40,625 bases of DNA from the NCBI GenBank assembly GCA_947476195.1, contig CANJPT010000032.1, positions 1-40,625 of the forward strand, written 5' to 3'. A program made the translations under genes and the position numbers. The DNA comes from Lewinellaceae bacterium. Lineage in GTDB: Bacteria; Bacteroidota; Bacteroidia; Chitinophagales; Saprospiraceae. The notes beneath the pieces are model-generated. The model did not search any database. It saw only the letters and a program-made list of their open reading frames with translations, and had not been told where the DNA came from. Positions 15,510 to 25,100 of the stretch are shown here, piece by piece (position 1 is the stretch's first letter; the number at the start of each line of letters is the position of its first letter).

Positions 15510-16581
15510 CCAACGGATGCAGCGCATTTGCAGGACGCTGGTGGCTAATGGCTACGCAGTGATGCTTGTTGGCCGTTCCTTGCCCAATTCCATTCCACTG
15601 GAAATCAGCCCATTTGAGCAGAAGCGGCTTACTTGTTTTTTTAAAAAAGGCTTCCCATTCTACGCTGAATATAATCTTCGTTTGTTCGTTTTTTTATTGA
15701 TCGCCCGCTACGATGCGGTTTGTTCAATCGACCTGGATACTTTGCCAGCGGGATGTTTTGCGACGCTCCTTCGAGGTAAAAAACGGGTGTTTGATGCACA
15801 CGAGTATTTCACGGAAGTGCCGGAAGTCGTTCATCGCCCTTTTGTAAAATCTTTTTGGAGTGCTGTGGCGAGGGTCTGCCTGCCCTTTTATCGGCATGCC
15901 TATACAGTGGGCACTGCACTTGCACAGATTTTTGAAGCGAAATACGGACTTAAGTTTGAGGTCGTGAGAAATGTTCCTTCCTCCAGTGATCAGGAGCCCG
16001 GATCCTCATTTGAGGGCTTACCAAATTTATACCCTTATACTATTTTATATCAAGGCGCCTTAAACGAAGGTCGTGGCATTGAGACCATGCTCGAAGCGAT
16101 GCAACAACTTGAAAATGTACAACTTGTATTGGCAGGAGAGGGTGATTTGTCCAACCGGTTGCGACAAAAGACAAAAGATCTGGGCTTGGAGGATCGGGTA
16201 GTTTTTCTTGGGTATGTCAGGCCGGCAGATTTGAAAAAATTGACGGCAGAGGCCTGGTTAGGACTCAATTTGTTAGAAAACCGGGGACTTTCCTATTATT
16301 ATTCGCTTGCGAACAAGTTCTTCGATGGTGTTCAGGCTGCTGTTCCGATGCTAACGATGGATTTTCCTGAATACCAGGCGCTGAACAAACAACATGAAGT
16401 GGCCATATTATTAGAGGCCTTGACACCTGAATCGGTTACAAAGGCTATTCAATCTTTATTGGAAAACAAAGAAAAATACGAAAAACTGAGGGAAAACTGC
16501 CTGCTGGCCCGCAAGGAATGGAATTGGGAAAAGGAAGCGGAAATACTAAAAGCCTTGTGGCGAAAAGTGGAATTAGCGTGA
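15469..16581 (+). CDS. GT4-family glycosyltransferase
   Basis: 370 aa with two Rossmann-like halves. The N-terminal half carries FTVTNDLSYDQRMQRIC (near 4) and DAHEYFTEVPE (near 107), the C-terminal half has ILYQGALNEGRGIETMLEAM (near 188), LVLAGEGDLSNRL, RVVFLGYVRPADLKKL and the donor-binding region AEAWLGLNLLEN...LANKFFDGVQAAVPM. This layout is typical of GT-B, GT4-type enzymes that transfer a sugar from a nucleotide-sugar to a growing glycan at the cytoplasmic face. It follows maf after 81 nt, with a short overlapping upstream frame. Donor and acceptor are not known; it is likely to work in surface-polysaccharide synthesis with the flippase at 4876 or the enzyme at 32943, but no operon link exists. 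Confidence 0.87.
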   Translation: MKLLFTVTNDLSYDQRMQRICRTLVANGYAVMLVGRSLPNSIPLEISPFEQKRLTCFFKKGFPFYAEYNLRLFVFLLIARYDAVCSIDLDTLPAGCFATLLRGKKRVFDAHEYFTEVPEVVHRPFVKSFWSAVARVCLPFYRHAYTVGTALAQIFEAKYGLKFEVVRNVPSSSDQEPGSSFEGLPNLYPYTILYQGALNEGRGIETMLEAMQQLENVQLVLAGEGDLSNRLRQKTKDLGLEDRVVFLGYVRPADLKKLTAEAWLGLNLLENRGLSYYYSLANKFFDGVQAAVPMLTMDFPEYQALNKQHEVAILLEALTPESVTKAIQSLLENKEKYEKLRENCLLARKEWNWEKEAEILKALWRKVELA

Positions 16582-16700
16582 AAGCCAAACTGTTTAAATA
16601 GCTTTTAGAAGACAGTTCAAGACGTATTGATGTATTCGAGTTCCGGAAAAACGTATTTTCGCCGTCGATATTTAAAAGACTTCCATCCTTACTGTTTTCA

Positions 16701-19091
16701 ATGAAAAAATTATTCAAGTTTTCCCTTCTTGTACCCATTCTTTTTGCTTCGCAACTTGCTTTTGCACAGCTCCAAGACATCAATCTACAACTTCAAGCCA
16801 CCATGAATTTTCCTGGCCAGACACTTGCCAACGTGTGTGGTTATTGGCAAAATGGTAAGGAATACGCATTGCTCGGAGCTTCTAAAGGGCTGATCATAGT
16901 CGATATTACCAATCCAGCCACCCCCCAACAGATCGTTCAAATTCCAGGACCCGACAATCTCTGGAAAGAAATTAAAGTTTACTCCCACTACGCCTATGTT
17001 ACCTCAGAGGGCGGCCAGGGCGTGCAGATCGTGGACTTAGGCGGCTTGCCAAGTGCTAATTTGAGCTATCACTATTATACAGGAGATGGTGCAATTGCTG
17101 GCCAACTTAACGCTATCCATGCCTTACACATTGATGTAAAAAAAGGCTACCTCTACGCTTTTGGTGGTGACCTTTTTGGCGGCGGCGCTAAAATACTTAA
17201 CCTCAACACCGATCCGTATAACCCTAAATATGTTGGGGCATTTACAGATCTTGGATATATCCACGATGGATACGCAGATAATGATACGCTGTATGCCTGC
17301 CATATCTACACTGGTACCATGTCGATCGTTGACATGGCAGATAAATCCAATCCAGTCGTACTTGGCAGTGTAGAGACACCGGGGAAATTTACCCACAATG
17401 CGTGGATGACCGGCGATCGTCAACACATGCTGACCACTGATGAGACCACGCCTTCTTTCCTGACTTCCTATGATGTGAGTGATCCTACGGATATTCAGGA
17501 ACTGGATCGTATTTCACCAAACAATGGAACCGGTACTTATGTGCACAATACGCACATTGTAAATGATTATGCAGTTACGTCCTGGTACACGAGTGGTTTT
17601 TTAATTGTGGATGCTCACCGCCCTCAAAATTTGATTACGGTGGCTCAATATGATACCTATCCAGGTAATATCCTTGAATTTGAAGGTTGCTGGGGGGTAT
17701 TTCCTTTTTTCCCTTCTGGTACAATCATTGCTTCTGATATTGATCCAGGCCAACTAACAGTGCTGACGCCTACCTACAAGCGCGCTTGTTACCTGGAAGG
17801 AAGTATCACCAATGCTTGTAATGGTCAGCCACTGATTGGTGCCACGGTTACAATCAATGGCAGTACAGACCCGGTTAAAACTTCTACAACAAGGGCTGAC
17901 GGAAATTACAAAACCGGTCAGGTAACGCCAGGCAATTTTACAGCAACCATCAATGCGCCCGGTTTCGCCCCAAAAACAGTCAATATTTCTTTGGTTACAG
18001 GACAAGTTACTGTTTTGAATATCGTCATGGATGCAGGGCAAGTATTCTCCACCAACGGTATCGTAACTGAAGTTGGCAGTAATGCACCAATTGCCAATGT
18101 ACAGGTAACCTTGAGCAGCGCGACGAATACCTTTGACCTTACGTCCAATGCACTCGGCCAATTTAGCAAGAGTTGCATTCCCGTTGGAACATATACCGCA
18201 ACAGCAAGTAAGTGGGGATATCTCGTTGGTACGGTAGTAGTTTCGCCCACGGCACCGATTCTTATTCAACTTACGCCTGGTTATTATGACGATTTTGCCA
18301 CCGATCTGGGATGGACCATTGCCAGTGCTGCAGACGCGGGCGACTGGGTTAGGGGAGAGCCAATCGGCACCACGAATCAAGGTAATCTGGTTAATCCTGA
18401 AGATGACGTTCTTCTTGACAACAATGACCAATGCTATATGACTGGAAATGGCGGTGGCCAGCCAGGCAGCAATGACGTAGACAATGGAAAGGTTTCACTC
18501 TTTACGCCTGTGATGAAACTTTCCGGGTTTCAGGACCCAGTGCTTACGTACTACTTTTGGTTTTATAATGCTTTGACTCAGGGTAATCCGGCTAACGATA
18601 AGTTTGATGTGGATATTTTGAATGGCAACCAAACCATCCATGTATTGACAGAAACCATGTCTCAAAGTGCCTGGCGTTATTCTGGTAAAATACACCTTAA
18701 AGACTTTTCATCTACGCTGGGTGATAATGTCCGAATCGAATTTTCAACTACCGATATAGCACCAGGTAACTGGTTGGAAGGCGCGCTCGATATTTTTAAC
18801 GTGTCAGAGGCTACTGTGGATGTCCGGCCAGACTTAGATGCTTCAGCAACCATGTATGTTTCGCCCAATCCTTCGGCAGCTGGATTTGACCTTCGTTTTT
18901 CTTGGGAAAATGCGGAAGAGAATCCTATGCTGGAAGTCCGAAACCTCTTGGGGCAGGTCGTATTCTCCGAAAAACTTTCGACTAAAACCGGCCTTACTTC
19001 ATTTGGACAAGAATGGAATTCCGGCGTTTATTTTGCCAGTTTGCGTTGCGATGGTCATTCAAGCGCGGCGGTTAAACTGGTAAAACAGTAA
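16701..19091 (+). CDS. Secreted choice-of-anchor B / LVIVD-repeat protein with T9SS type-A sorting domain
   Basis: 796 aa. Signal peptide (1-22, AFAQ). Residues 30-360 form LVIVD-type propeller blades (GLIIVDITNPATPQ, GVQIVDLGG, MSIVDMADKSNP, GFLIVDAHRPQN) in the arrangement of the choice-of-anchor B group, with His/Asp motifs such as GYIHDGY and THNAWM. Two carboxypeptidase-regulatory-like beta domains follow (GSITNACNGQPLIGATV near 372 and GIVTEVGSNAPIANVQV near 455). A jelly-roll type region (near 530-720) comes next, then a T9SS type-A C-terminal domain of about 80 residues (PNPSAAGFDLRFSWENAEEN...). Exported by T9SS and attached to or released from the surface; ligand unknown. A 21-bp hairpin 36 bp after its stop ends it against the convergent gene. 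Confidence 0.9.
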   Translation: MKKLFKFSLLVPILFASQLAFAQLQDINLQLQATMNFPGQTLANVCGYWQNGKEYALLGASKGLIIVDITNPATPQQIVQIPGPDNLWKEIKVYSHYAYVTSEGGQGVQIVDLGGLPSANLSYHYYTGDGAIAGQLNAIHALHIDVKKGYLYAFGGDLFGGGAKILNLNTDPYNPKYVGAFTDLGYIHDGYADNDTLYACHIYTGTMSIVDMADKSNPVVLGSVETPGKFTHNAWMTGDRQHMLTTDETTPSFLTSYDVSDPTDIQELDRISPNNGTGTYVHNTHIVNDYAVTSWYTSGFLIVDAHRPQNLITVAQYDTYPGNILEFEGCWGVFPFFPSGTIIASDIDPGQLTVLTPTYKRACYLEGSITNACNGQPLIGATVTINGSTDPVKTSTTRADGNYKTGQVTPGNFTATINAPGFAPKTVNISLVTGQVTVLNIVMDAGQVFSTNGIVTEVGSNAPIANVQVTLSSATNTFDLTSNALGQFSKSCIPVGTYTATASKWGYLVGTVVVSPTAPILIQLTPGYYDDFATDLGWTIASAADAGDWVRGEPIGTTNQGNLVNPEDDVLLDNNDQCYMTGNGGGQPGSNDVDNGKVSLFTPVMKLSGFQDPVLTYYFWFYNALTQGNPANDKFDVDILNGNQTIHVLTETMSQSAWRYSGKIHLKDFSSTLGDNVRIEFSTTDIAPGNWLEGALDIFNVSEATVDVRPDLDASATMYVSPNPSAAGFDLRFSWENAEENPMLEVRNLLGQVVFSEKLSTKTGLTSFGQEWNSGVYFASLRCDGHSSAAVKLVKQ

Positions 19092-19127
19092 GCTTTAGGT
19101 TCAAAAAAACTTTCGGATGTTTTCAAT

Positions 19128-19180
19128 GGGATTGTTCAGAAATCTGTGTCAAAGCTTGGCACATATTTCTGAACAATCCC
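19128..19180. terminator. 21-bp hairpin between convergent genes
   Basis: Arms 19128-19148 (starting GGGATTGTTCAGAAAT) and 19160-19180 pair at 20 of 21 positions with an 11-nt loop; the pairing can be extended into the loop through GTGTC/GGCAC with one wobble. It sits 36 bp after the + gene stop and 3 bp after the - gene stop (19184). It is well placed as a bidirectional terminator, with T-rich sequence on both sides but no perfect U-tract. Confidence 0.85.
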
Positions 19181-19183
19181 TTT

Positions 19184-20734
19184 TCAATCCTTCAGGATTT
19201 TTATGGTCCATTGATGCCCTTCTCCATTTAATTGTAAAAGGTACCAACCAGCTGGCAGATTGCTGGAAAACAACAGCGATTCTGATTGCCGGCCGGTTTC
19301 AAATTGTTTCGCACGAAAGAAAGTCTGTACCTGCTGGCCATGTACATCGCTTAGGCTTAGGGTAAATACCCCGGGTTGAGTAATCCCAAACTCAAATATA
19401 GCAGTTTGATGCACTGGATTGGGGGAAATAAAGGCCGTATTAGATGCTGAAGGGTCCAATAAACCTACATCAAGCCCGGAAATATATCTAGCTACCGCAA
19501 ACGCCGTGTGCCCATTAGAATACGAATAACCGGCCTGCAGCAACTTCCCATCCAACTGAATAGCCATAGGAAAACCGTAGTCATAGCCATTGCTAAAATC
19601 TGTGGTTACAAGTCCGTTGAGGCCGAAATTAGGGTCAATTGTACCATCAGACAAGTATCGCGCCATGGCAAAATCGGGCAGCGAACCATTGTAGGCATAT
19701 CCACCGACCAATATCTTTCCATCCGACTGCAATAATACGGCATTAGCATAATCGTCAGAACCAGCAAAATCTGTCAGGACATGCCCTTGATTCGCAAAAT
19801 TCGGGTCTAAGGTTCCATTCGGCAAATATCGAAGCAGTGCAAAGTCGCGGGTAGCTCCGGTAATTCCAACTACCAACATTTTGCCGTCATCTTGTATGGT
19901 GATGGCATTACCGCTATCAGCATCGCTCCCAAGATCGGTGACAATATGTCCCGAAATACCAAATGTAACATCTGCAGCACCGCTGGGCAGAAACCTTGCC
20001 AGTGCAATGTCATCCGACATGCCAAATTTTGCAGCCCCGGCAAGCATGATCTTGCCGTCACTTAGCAAAGCCATCGCATAAGCATTGGTGAAAATGGTGC
20101 CAATGGCAAGGGTATTCTTGCCGTCCCCACTAAAGGTTGCATCTGGCGTTCCATTGGGTTTTACTCTTGCTATTGCCATGAGCGAATTATTTCCATTAGT
20201 GGAGGTTCCGGCAATCAGGATATGCTCATCGGGCTGTAGTATAACTGCCCGCGCTATATCGTCGCCAATACCAAATGAAATTGTTTGGATACCATCGCCA
20301 GAAAAGGTGGAGTCAAGTGAGCCATTCGGAAGGAAGCGCAAAAGCGTAAAGTCCTTTGAGCCGTTGCTGGCTGAGGATGCGCCACCGGCGAGTAGAATCT
20401 TGCCGTCAGGTTGCAATGCAATTGCATAACACACGGCGTCGCTACCAACTAACATTTGAACCAATCCGTCTGTTCCAAAAGCAGAATCCGGGGTGCCGTT
20501 GGGCATCAGTCGGGCCAACTCAAATACATTAGCGCTGCCGGAAAGCGCATACCCTGCTATCAATATTTTTTGATCGGGTTGGAGAGCGATCCCGTAGGCT
20601 TTATTTAATAATGGCTGAGGAATAAAAGTAGTAGTCCCATTGCTGCCAAAGTCAGTATCGATGGATCCGGCCTGGGCAAAAGACAAGGTTGAAAAGGAAA
20701 GAAAACCAACGATTGAAAGAAAGAATTTTGACAT
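19184..20734 (-). CDS. Delta-60 repeat secreted protein with T9SS type-A sorting domain
   Basis: 516 aa from the ATG at 20734. A TTG 15 nt upstream is in frame but lies only 4 nt after the preceding stop and adds no signal features. Signal peptide ends SFAQ. Seven delta-60 type repeats of about 50-55 residues follow, each with a D-x-x-F-G/S-x-x-G turn (for example SIDTDFGSNG, TLDPNFANQG) and an LQPDGKILLAGG-like strand pair; the set should form a propeller-like structure. The T9SS type-A C-terminal domain (about 80 residues, ISPNPVHQTAIFEF... to KILKD) directs export. It begins 18 nt after the methyltransferase gene, so the two are likely cotranscribed. Function unknown. Confidence 0.9.
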   Translation of the reverse strand: MSKFFLSIVGFLSFSTLSFAQAGSIDTDFGSNGTTTFIPQPLLNKAYGIALQPDQKILIAGYALSGSANVFELARLMPNGTPDSAFGTDGLVQMLVGSDAVCYAIALQPDGKILLAGGASSASNGSKDFTLLRFLPNGSLDSTFSGDGIQTISFGIGDDIARAVILQPDEHILIAGTSTNGNNSLMAIARVKPNGTPDATFSGDGKNTLAIGTIFTNAYAMALLSDGKIMLAGAAKFGMSDDIALARFLPSGAADVTFGISGHIVTDLGSDADSGNAITIQDDGKMLVVGITGATRDFALLRYLPNGTLDPNFANQGHVLTDFAGSDDYANAVLLQSDGKILVGGYAYNGSLPDFAMARYLSDGTIDPNFGLNGLVTTDFSNGYDYGFPMAIQLDGKLLQAGYSYSNGHTAFAVARYISGLDVGLLDPSASNTAFISPNPVHQTAIFEFGITQPGVFTLSLSDVHGQQVQTFFRAKQFETGRQSESLLFSSNLPAGWYLLQLNGEGHQWTIKILKD

Positions 20735-20752
20735 ATTAGCATAATTCAAAGT

Positions 20753-21577
20753 TTACCGCTTTCGAAGTACCACACCTTTCCCAATACTTCTGTTCGTCCA
20801 ACCAAACAACATATTGTCCAGCCAAAGCAAAGAGTCGGTGAAAAACACCAGCCATGGTTCTTTTGTGGAGACTGGACGGATGGTTACTCCTCCTTTGGTG
20901 TCTGTTGTTATGTTTCTGGCATTTTTTTTGAAAATACTTTGGACGATTCCAGTCCAATAGACTTCCAAAATACCAACTAAATGACGACTAAGTCCTTGAA
21001 ATTCAACAATTTCAAAACCGGCATCCACGGCCCATTTTTTAAAATCTGCTGAACCGATCAGGTAATCATGACCGAACGCGTATGCACCCTGAGAGATAAG
21101 ATTTTCTTTATCAGCGGGCTTTCGAAACCATTGCCAGACCCGATTTACCGGATCATAGGAGATAGGGAACTCACGACTTGGGAAAGTCATGATGGCATAC
21201 CCTCCTGGTCGAATTACCCGAGCCATTTCCTGTACCATTTTTTCAGGCTGGCCTACATGTTCAATTACTTCACAGGAAACAAGGAGGTCAAATGAGTTTT
21301 CGGCATAGGATAGATCCAGGGCATTGTTTAGTTCATACTGAAGGTTTGCTACACTTGAGTTAAGGATACGCGCATGCGCGAGATCTTCTTCATTCACGTC
21401 ACAACCGATCAAATGAGCACAATGGCTGGCAACCATGCGGTCATAATCGCCTTCTCCGGTACCCAGATTTAACGCATCTCCGACAGTTTGAGGGTCATTG
21501 GGGGCATATTTTTCTAACCGGTCTTTGACAAACTTGTAACGGTTTCGAAAAGTTGGGAATAGAAATTTGAAATTCAT
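20753..21577 (-). CDS. Class I SAM-dependent methyltransferase
   Basis: 274 aa. SAM-binding motif I is LNLGTGEGDYDRM (near 38), with IGCDVNEED (motif II region) and CEVIEHVGQPEKMVQEMARVIRPGGYAIMTFP (near 110-142) typical of the Methyltransf_11/UbiE-like fold. The C-terminal part is longer than the core and has a hydrophobic region (LVGILEVYWTGIVQSIF) that may touch the membrane. Acceptor not predictable. It follows the VanX-like gene after 45 nt on the same strand and precedes the delta-60 gene, so these may form a transcription unit, though the products show no common pathway. Confidence 0.85.
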   Translation of the reverse strand: MNFKFLFPTFRNRYKFVKDRLEKYAPNDPQTVGDALNLGTGEGDYDRMVASHCAHLIGCDVNEEDLAHARILNSSVANLQYELNNALDLSYAENSFDLLVSCEVIEHVGQPEKMVQEMARVIRPGGYAIMTFPSREFPISYDPVNRVWQWFRKPADKENLISQGAYAFGHDYLIGSADFKKWAVDAGFEIVEFQGLSRHLVGILEVYWTGIVQSIFKKNARNITTDTKGGVTIRPVSTKEPWLVFFTDSLLWLDNMLFGWTNRSIGKGVVLRKR

Positions 21578-21622
21578 GTAAATGAGTTTTCAGAAGTGAT
21601 ACTTTTCAGAAAAGAACACCTT

Positions 21623-22396
21623 CTATTTAGCACAAGGCCAGACATAATCAGAAAGCGGCCAGGTTTTACTTTGATATGAAAAATGCCACCATTCTGTCCG
21701 GATTCCTTTGAATCCTACGGATTCCATAGTATTTTGTAATAGTAGTCTGTTGGCAAGCACTATTGCCGGAAGCTTGGTGTTGTCGGTATGAGCTTCCGGT
21801 CCAAAGAAATCATAAGGTGTTCCCATATCGAGTTCCTTGCCATTTGCATTTACGATTGTCAGATCAACAGCGGCACCTCTTGAATGCATGGAACCCTTGG
21901 CGGGCGGGGTTACATAGTCAGGGTTTGGAACCTTGTCCCACAAACGTTGCTGGTAGGGCTTTGGACGGTAGCAATCAAACATTTTCAATCCAAGTCCCTT
22001 CTTATTCAAAGCTTTATGCGCAGTAACAATGGCCTCTGCAGCCTCTGGGCGCAGTAAACAATTTGGACAATCATAGATTTTTGTCTTTGTAAAATTGTCA
22101 GTTGTTGCATACTTGATATCCAAGCGAATGCTTGGGTCCAGTTTGGCAAGCTCCGTAAAATCTATCCCACTTCTATTGGTGGAGGTATTTACTTGATTTG
22201 CTGTTTTGGACGATGTTGGTGCCGTTGTTTCTGCCTGATCCATCATCTTTTCTGACGGAGCAGAGGCCTGACCATTGCTGGTCTCAGATAGGGTAGGAGC
22301 CAGTTCTTTGGGTGCTTCTTCTGTTTTTTTTTCAGTATGATTACTACTACAAGCTATCAGAAATAGCAACATTAAGTGGGTGAAAAGGCGCGTCAT
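21623..22396 (-). CDS. VanX-like D-Ala-D-Ala dipeptidase lipoprotein (M15 family)
   Basis: 257 aa. Lipoprotein signal with lipobox LIAC (Cys16), then about 60 residues of low-complexity Ser/Thr/Glu-rich linker and an M15D-type catalytic domain: LDIKYATTDNFT (near 92), DCYRPKPYQQRLW (near 140), the zinc motif GSMHSRGAAVDLT (near 166; His and Asp ligands) and EWWHF (near 236; Glu catalytic base, His ligand). M15D enzymes cleave D-Ala-D-Ala dipeptides; in organisms without glycopeptide resistance they recycle peptidoglycan fragments or defend against host peptides. The lipid anchor places it in the periplasm or on the surface. No van genes accompany it. A TAATTTTG promoter element lies 16 nt upstream. 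Confidence 0.9.
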   Translation of the reverse strand: MTRLFTHLMLLFLIACSSNHTEKKTEEAPKELAPTLSETSNGQASAPSEKMMDQAETTAPTSSKTANQVNTSTNRSGIDFTELAKLDPSIRLDIKYATTDNFTKTKIYDCPNCLLRPEAAEAIVTAHKALNKKGLGLKMFDCYRPKPYQQRLWDKVPNPDYVTPPAKGSMHSRGAAVDLTIVNANGKELDMGTPYDFFGPEAHTDNTKLPAIVLANRLLLQNTMESVGFKGIRTEWWHFSYQSKTWPLSDYVWPCAK

Positions 22397-22412
22397 TTTG
22401 AATTATTTTTGG

Positions 22413-22420
22413 CAAAATTA
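22413..22420 (-). promoter_or_regulatory. Bacteroidota promoter (TAATTTTG, with a -33 TTG) for the VanX-like gene
   Basis: A perfect TAnnTTTG match on the minus strand, 16 nt upstream of the ATG at 22396. A TTG at 22444-22442 lies 21 bp upstream of it, in the expected place for the -33 element. Confidence 0.55.
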
Positions 22421-22513
22421 CTTTTTGCACTCAACTCCAGTCAACGAAAGTGTGATGTTTGCGTTTAATTACCTTTTACTACTTTTAATGCAAAGGGTTT
22501 AATGGAGCGAAGT

Positions 22514-23248
22514 TCATCCAAATCTTTCAAAACCAGTAGCCACAAAATAGTAGTTCTTCCGTTCGTAAAATTGCTTTGCAAATTCTTCTGCGCCAAGACA
22601 GGGGCCTGAAGATAGAAAATTTTCAAGCAAAAATATTCGCAATCCACAATCATTAAACAGGGCAAAAACTTGGGCCGGAGTAGAGCCGTACACATCAGAA
22701 GCGCCAAGGCCGTGTTCAAAAATAACAGTTGGTTTACAACGAATTAAGGTTTTTCGTGCACCCTCCAGTACCATTAGTTCTCCACCTTCAACGTCTATTT
22801 TTAGTACATCCAACTGCAAATCTGCAGGCCAGATCTCATCCAGCTTTTCTGTACGGACCGTTATCTGGGTGTCCTCCTCATTGGGACGGTCATAGGTACG
22901 CTTGAGCAAGCCACTATAGGAGGGGTTTGTGAGGACATAATTAAAACTAGAGGTACCTTGCATATTTGACAATGCAACATCAAAAAAGTGACAATTGGTA
23001 AGGCCGGCATATTTTTCTTTCAAATTTTGGAATAAGAAAGGAATTGGCTCGAAGCCAAAATGTTGGCCTTTGGGTGCGGCAGCCAGAAACAGATCTAATA
23101 TTTCACCTTTGTGGCAACCAACGTCTGCACAATTACTTGCAGGGCTGCAAACCTTGCTTATGACTCGTTCTGTGAGGCGGTCATAGCGTAGATTTTTTGT
23201 AAAAGCAAAAGGTAGTGCTTTGAGTATTTTTTTTAAAAAGTCCTTCAA
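22514..23248 (-). CDS. FkbM-family methyltransferase
   Basis: 244 aa. FkbM hallmarks: SAM-binding DVGCHKGEILDLFL (near 42), the FGFEPIPFLFQNL acidic loop (near 67), LKIDVEGGELMVLEGA (near 148) and IFEHG (near 176). Family members O-methylate sugars or polyketide groups; in Bacteroidota they commonly act on surface glycans. Cytoplasmic, no membrane segment. The 3' end is 117 bp from the VanX-like gene, the 5' end 154 bp from glnS. That upstream gap shows no repeat and only a weak promoter-like TATATTGC. Substrate unknown. Confidence 0.88.
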   Translation of the reverse strand: MKDFLKKILKALPFAFTKNLRYDRLTERVISKVCSPASNCADVGCHKGEILDLFLAAAPKGQHFGFEPIPFLFQNLKEKYAGLTNCHFFDVALSNMQGTSSFNYVLTNPSYSGLLKRTYDRPNEEDTQITVRTEKLDEIWPADLQLDVLKIDVEGGELMVLEGARKTLIRCKPTVIFEHGLGASDVYGSTPAQVFALFNDCGLRIFLLENFLSSGPCLGAEEFAKQFYERKNYYFVATGFERFG

Positions 23249-23402
23249 AAGGGAAAAATTTCAAGAGAAATAGTCGGATATCGGCTGCAATATAGCACCT
23301 CGCCCATCTATGAGTGAAAATAAAAAAGCCTTCGGAACAATACACCCCGGCCCCTGGCTTGTAGCGAAAAGACCCGTTAATACTATGGTATTACAGCATG
23401 TT

Positions 23403-25067
23403 TTATTTGGCGGATTCCTTCGCCCAGGTATCCTTAAGGGTAACGGTGCGATTGAATACCATTTTATCAGCACTAGAATCAGGATCTACACAGAAATATC
23501 CAAGTCTTGTGAATTGAAAGCGATCACCAAGTTCAGCCTGCATCAAGGCAGGTTCAACGAGTGCATTTTCAATCACTTGCAAAGAGTTTGGATTGATAGT
23601 GGCTATAAAATCTTCCTCCCTGGCAGGATCTTCTACCTGGAAAAGCCGATCATAAAGTCGCACCTCCGCAATCATCGCATCACTGGCCGAAAGCCAATGG
23701 ATAACGCCTTTGGGTTTAAGCCCTGAAGTATCCTGACCAGAGCGGCTTTCAGGGATGTAGGTGCAATGGAGCTCTGTAATATTGCCAGCGTCATCTTTCA
23801 TTACTTCCTCACAGCGAATGATATAGGCCGATTTTAGCCGCACGATACCTCCTGGCGAAAGGCGGTTATATTTAGGCGGTGGCGTCTCCATAAAATCATC
23901 TTGCTCTATCCATAGCTCGCGTCCAAAAGACAAGGGCCTAAGGCCGGTTTCTGGCGCCTCAGGATTATTTTCAGTTTCAAGATGATCAATTTGTGCTTCC
24001 GGATAATTGGTAATCACCACTTTAAGCGGGTGAAGCACTGCGAAGCGGCGCAAAGAACTTTTATTCAGATCCTCCCGGATACAAAACTCAAGCAGTGACA
24101 TATCTGCTACCATTTCACGTTTTCCCAATCCAATCCGATCACAAAACTCACGGATACTTGCCGGAGTATAACCCCTGCGACGGAATCCGGAAATAGTCGG
24201 CATCCTCGGATCATCCCAGCTCCGCACAATATTGTCCTCTACAAGCTGCCTTAATTTCCGTTTACTAGTAATGGCATAAGAGACATTGCGGCGGGCAAAT
24301 TCATATTGATGCGATGGAAAGATACCAAGTTGGGCAATGCACCAATCATATAGTTCGCGGTGTGGTGCAAATTCCAGGGTACAGATGGAGTGGGTAATGT
24401 TTTCAAGACTGTCGCTTTGGCCATGGGCCCAATCATACATAGGATAAATACACCAGGTGTTTCCCGTGCGGTGATGATGCGCATGTTTGATCCGGTAGAG
24501 TAGGGGATCGCGCATGATCATATTCGGCGAGTTCATATCGATCTTGGCCCGAAGGGTGCAATGCCCGTCAGGAAATTCCCCCGCCCTCATTTTTTCAAAC
24601 AGCGCCAGGTTTTCTTCAGGAGTAGTATCCCGATAAGGACTGTTTTTACCAGGCTCTGTTGGGGTCCCTTTCAAGGTAGCCATTTCTTGAGAGGTAGAGA
24701 AGTCAACGTATGCTTTTCCATTCTGAATCAGCACTTTAGCCCACTCGAACAATTGCACAAAATAATCAGATGCATAGACAATCTGTGCGGGCTCGAAGCC
24801 CAGCCACCGAACATCTGAAATGATACTATCGACATATTCAGTTTCCTCTGTGGTGGGATTGGTGTCGTCGAAGCGGAGATTGGTCGCACCACCAAATTTG
24901 ACACCCAGGCCAAAATTGAGGCAAATGGAGGTTGCGTGCCCAATATGAAGGTAACCGTTTGGCTCCGGCGGGAAGCGCGTTAGTATATGCTTGTATTTAC
25001 CTGAAGCGAGATCGGCTTCGATGATCTCTTCGAGGAAATTGAGGGATTCGTTGCTATTGGTACTCAT
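23403..25067 (-). CDS. glnS: Glutaminyl-tRNA synthetase
   Basis: 554 aa, normal for bacterial GlnRS. Class I signature PEPNGYLHIGHATSICLNFG (near 35), with the KMSKS-equivalent loop ITSKRKL (near 275). The catalytic domain is followed by the anticodon-binding beta-barrels (PLKVVITNYPEAQIDH, then KGVIHWLSA). Charges tRNA-Gln with glutamine in the cytoplasm. It lies 33 nt after argS on the same strand, which makes an argS-glnS operon likely. No internal promoter is evident in the 33-nt gap. Nothing is missing; the start ATG is the first in frame. Confidence 0.96.
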   Translation of the reverse strand: MSTNSNESLNFLEEIIEADLASGKYKHILTRFPPEPNGYLHIGHATSICLNFGLGVKFGGATNLRFDDTNPTTEETEYVDSIISDVRWLGFEPAQIVYASDYFVQLFEWAKVLIQNGKAYVDFSTSQEMATLKGTPTEPGKNSPYRDTTPEENLALFEKMRAGEFPDGHCTLRAKIDMNSPNMIMRDPLLYRIKHAHHHRTGNTWCIYPMYDWAHGQSDSLENITHSICTLEFAPHRELYDWCIAQLGIFPSHQYEFARRNVSYAITSKRKLRQLVEDNIVRSWDDPRMPTISGFRRRGYTPASIREFCDRIGLGKREMVADMSLLEFCIREDLNKSSLRRFAVLHPLKVVITNYPEAQIDHLETENNPEAPETGLRPLSFGRELWIEQDDFMETPPPKYNRLSPGGIVRLKSAYIIRCEEVMKDDAGNITELHCTYIPESRSGQDTSGLKPKGVIHWLSASDAMIAEVRLYDRLFQVEDPAREEDFIATINPNSLQVIENALVEPALMQAELGDRFQFTRLGYFCVDPDSSADKMVFNRTVTLKDTWAKESAK

Positions 25068-25100
25068 GTGTTTTAATTCCGTTGAAAGGTTAAAAAGGGA

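Noticed and set aside
17754-18431. 225-codon minus-strand frame opposite the LVIVD-repeat gene
   Set aside because: Antisense shadow of a well-supported gene; no family features.
21623-22396. VanX-like dipeptidase as a vancomycin-resistance gene
   Set aside because: No vanA, vanH or regulator genes nearby; chromosomal M15D lipoproteins usually act in wall recycling.
23310-23726. 138-codon plus-strand frame starting in the glnS-FkbM gap
   Set aside because: Most of it is antisense to glnS; no recognisable protein pattern or promoter.
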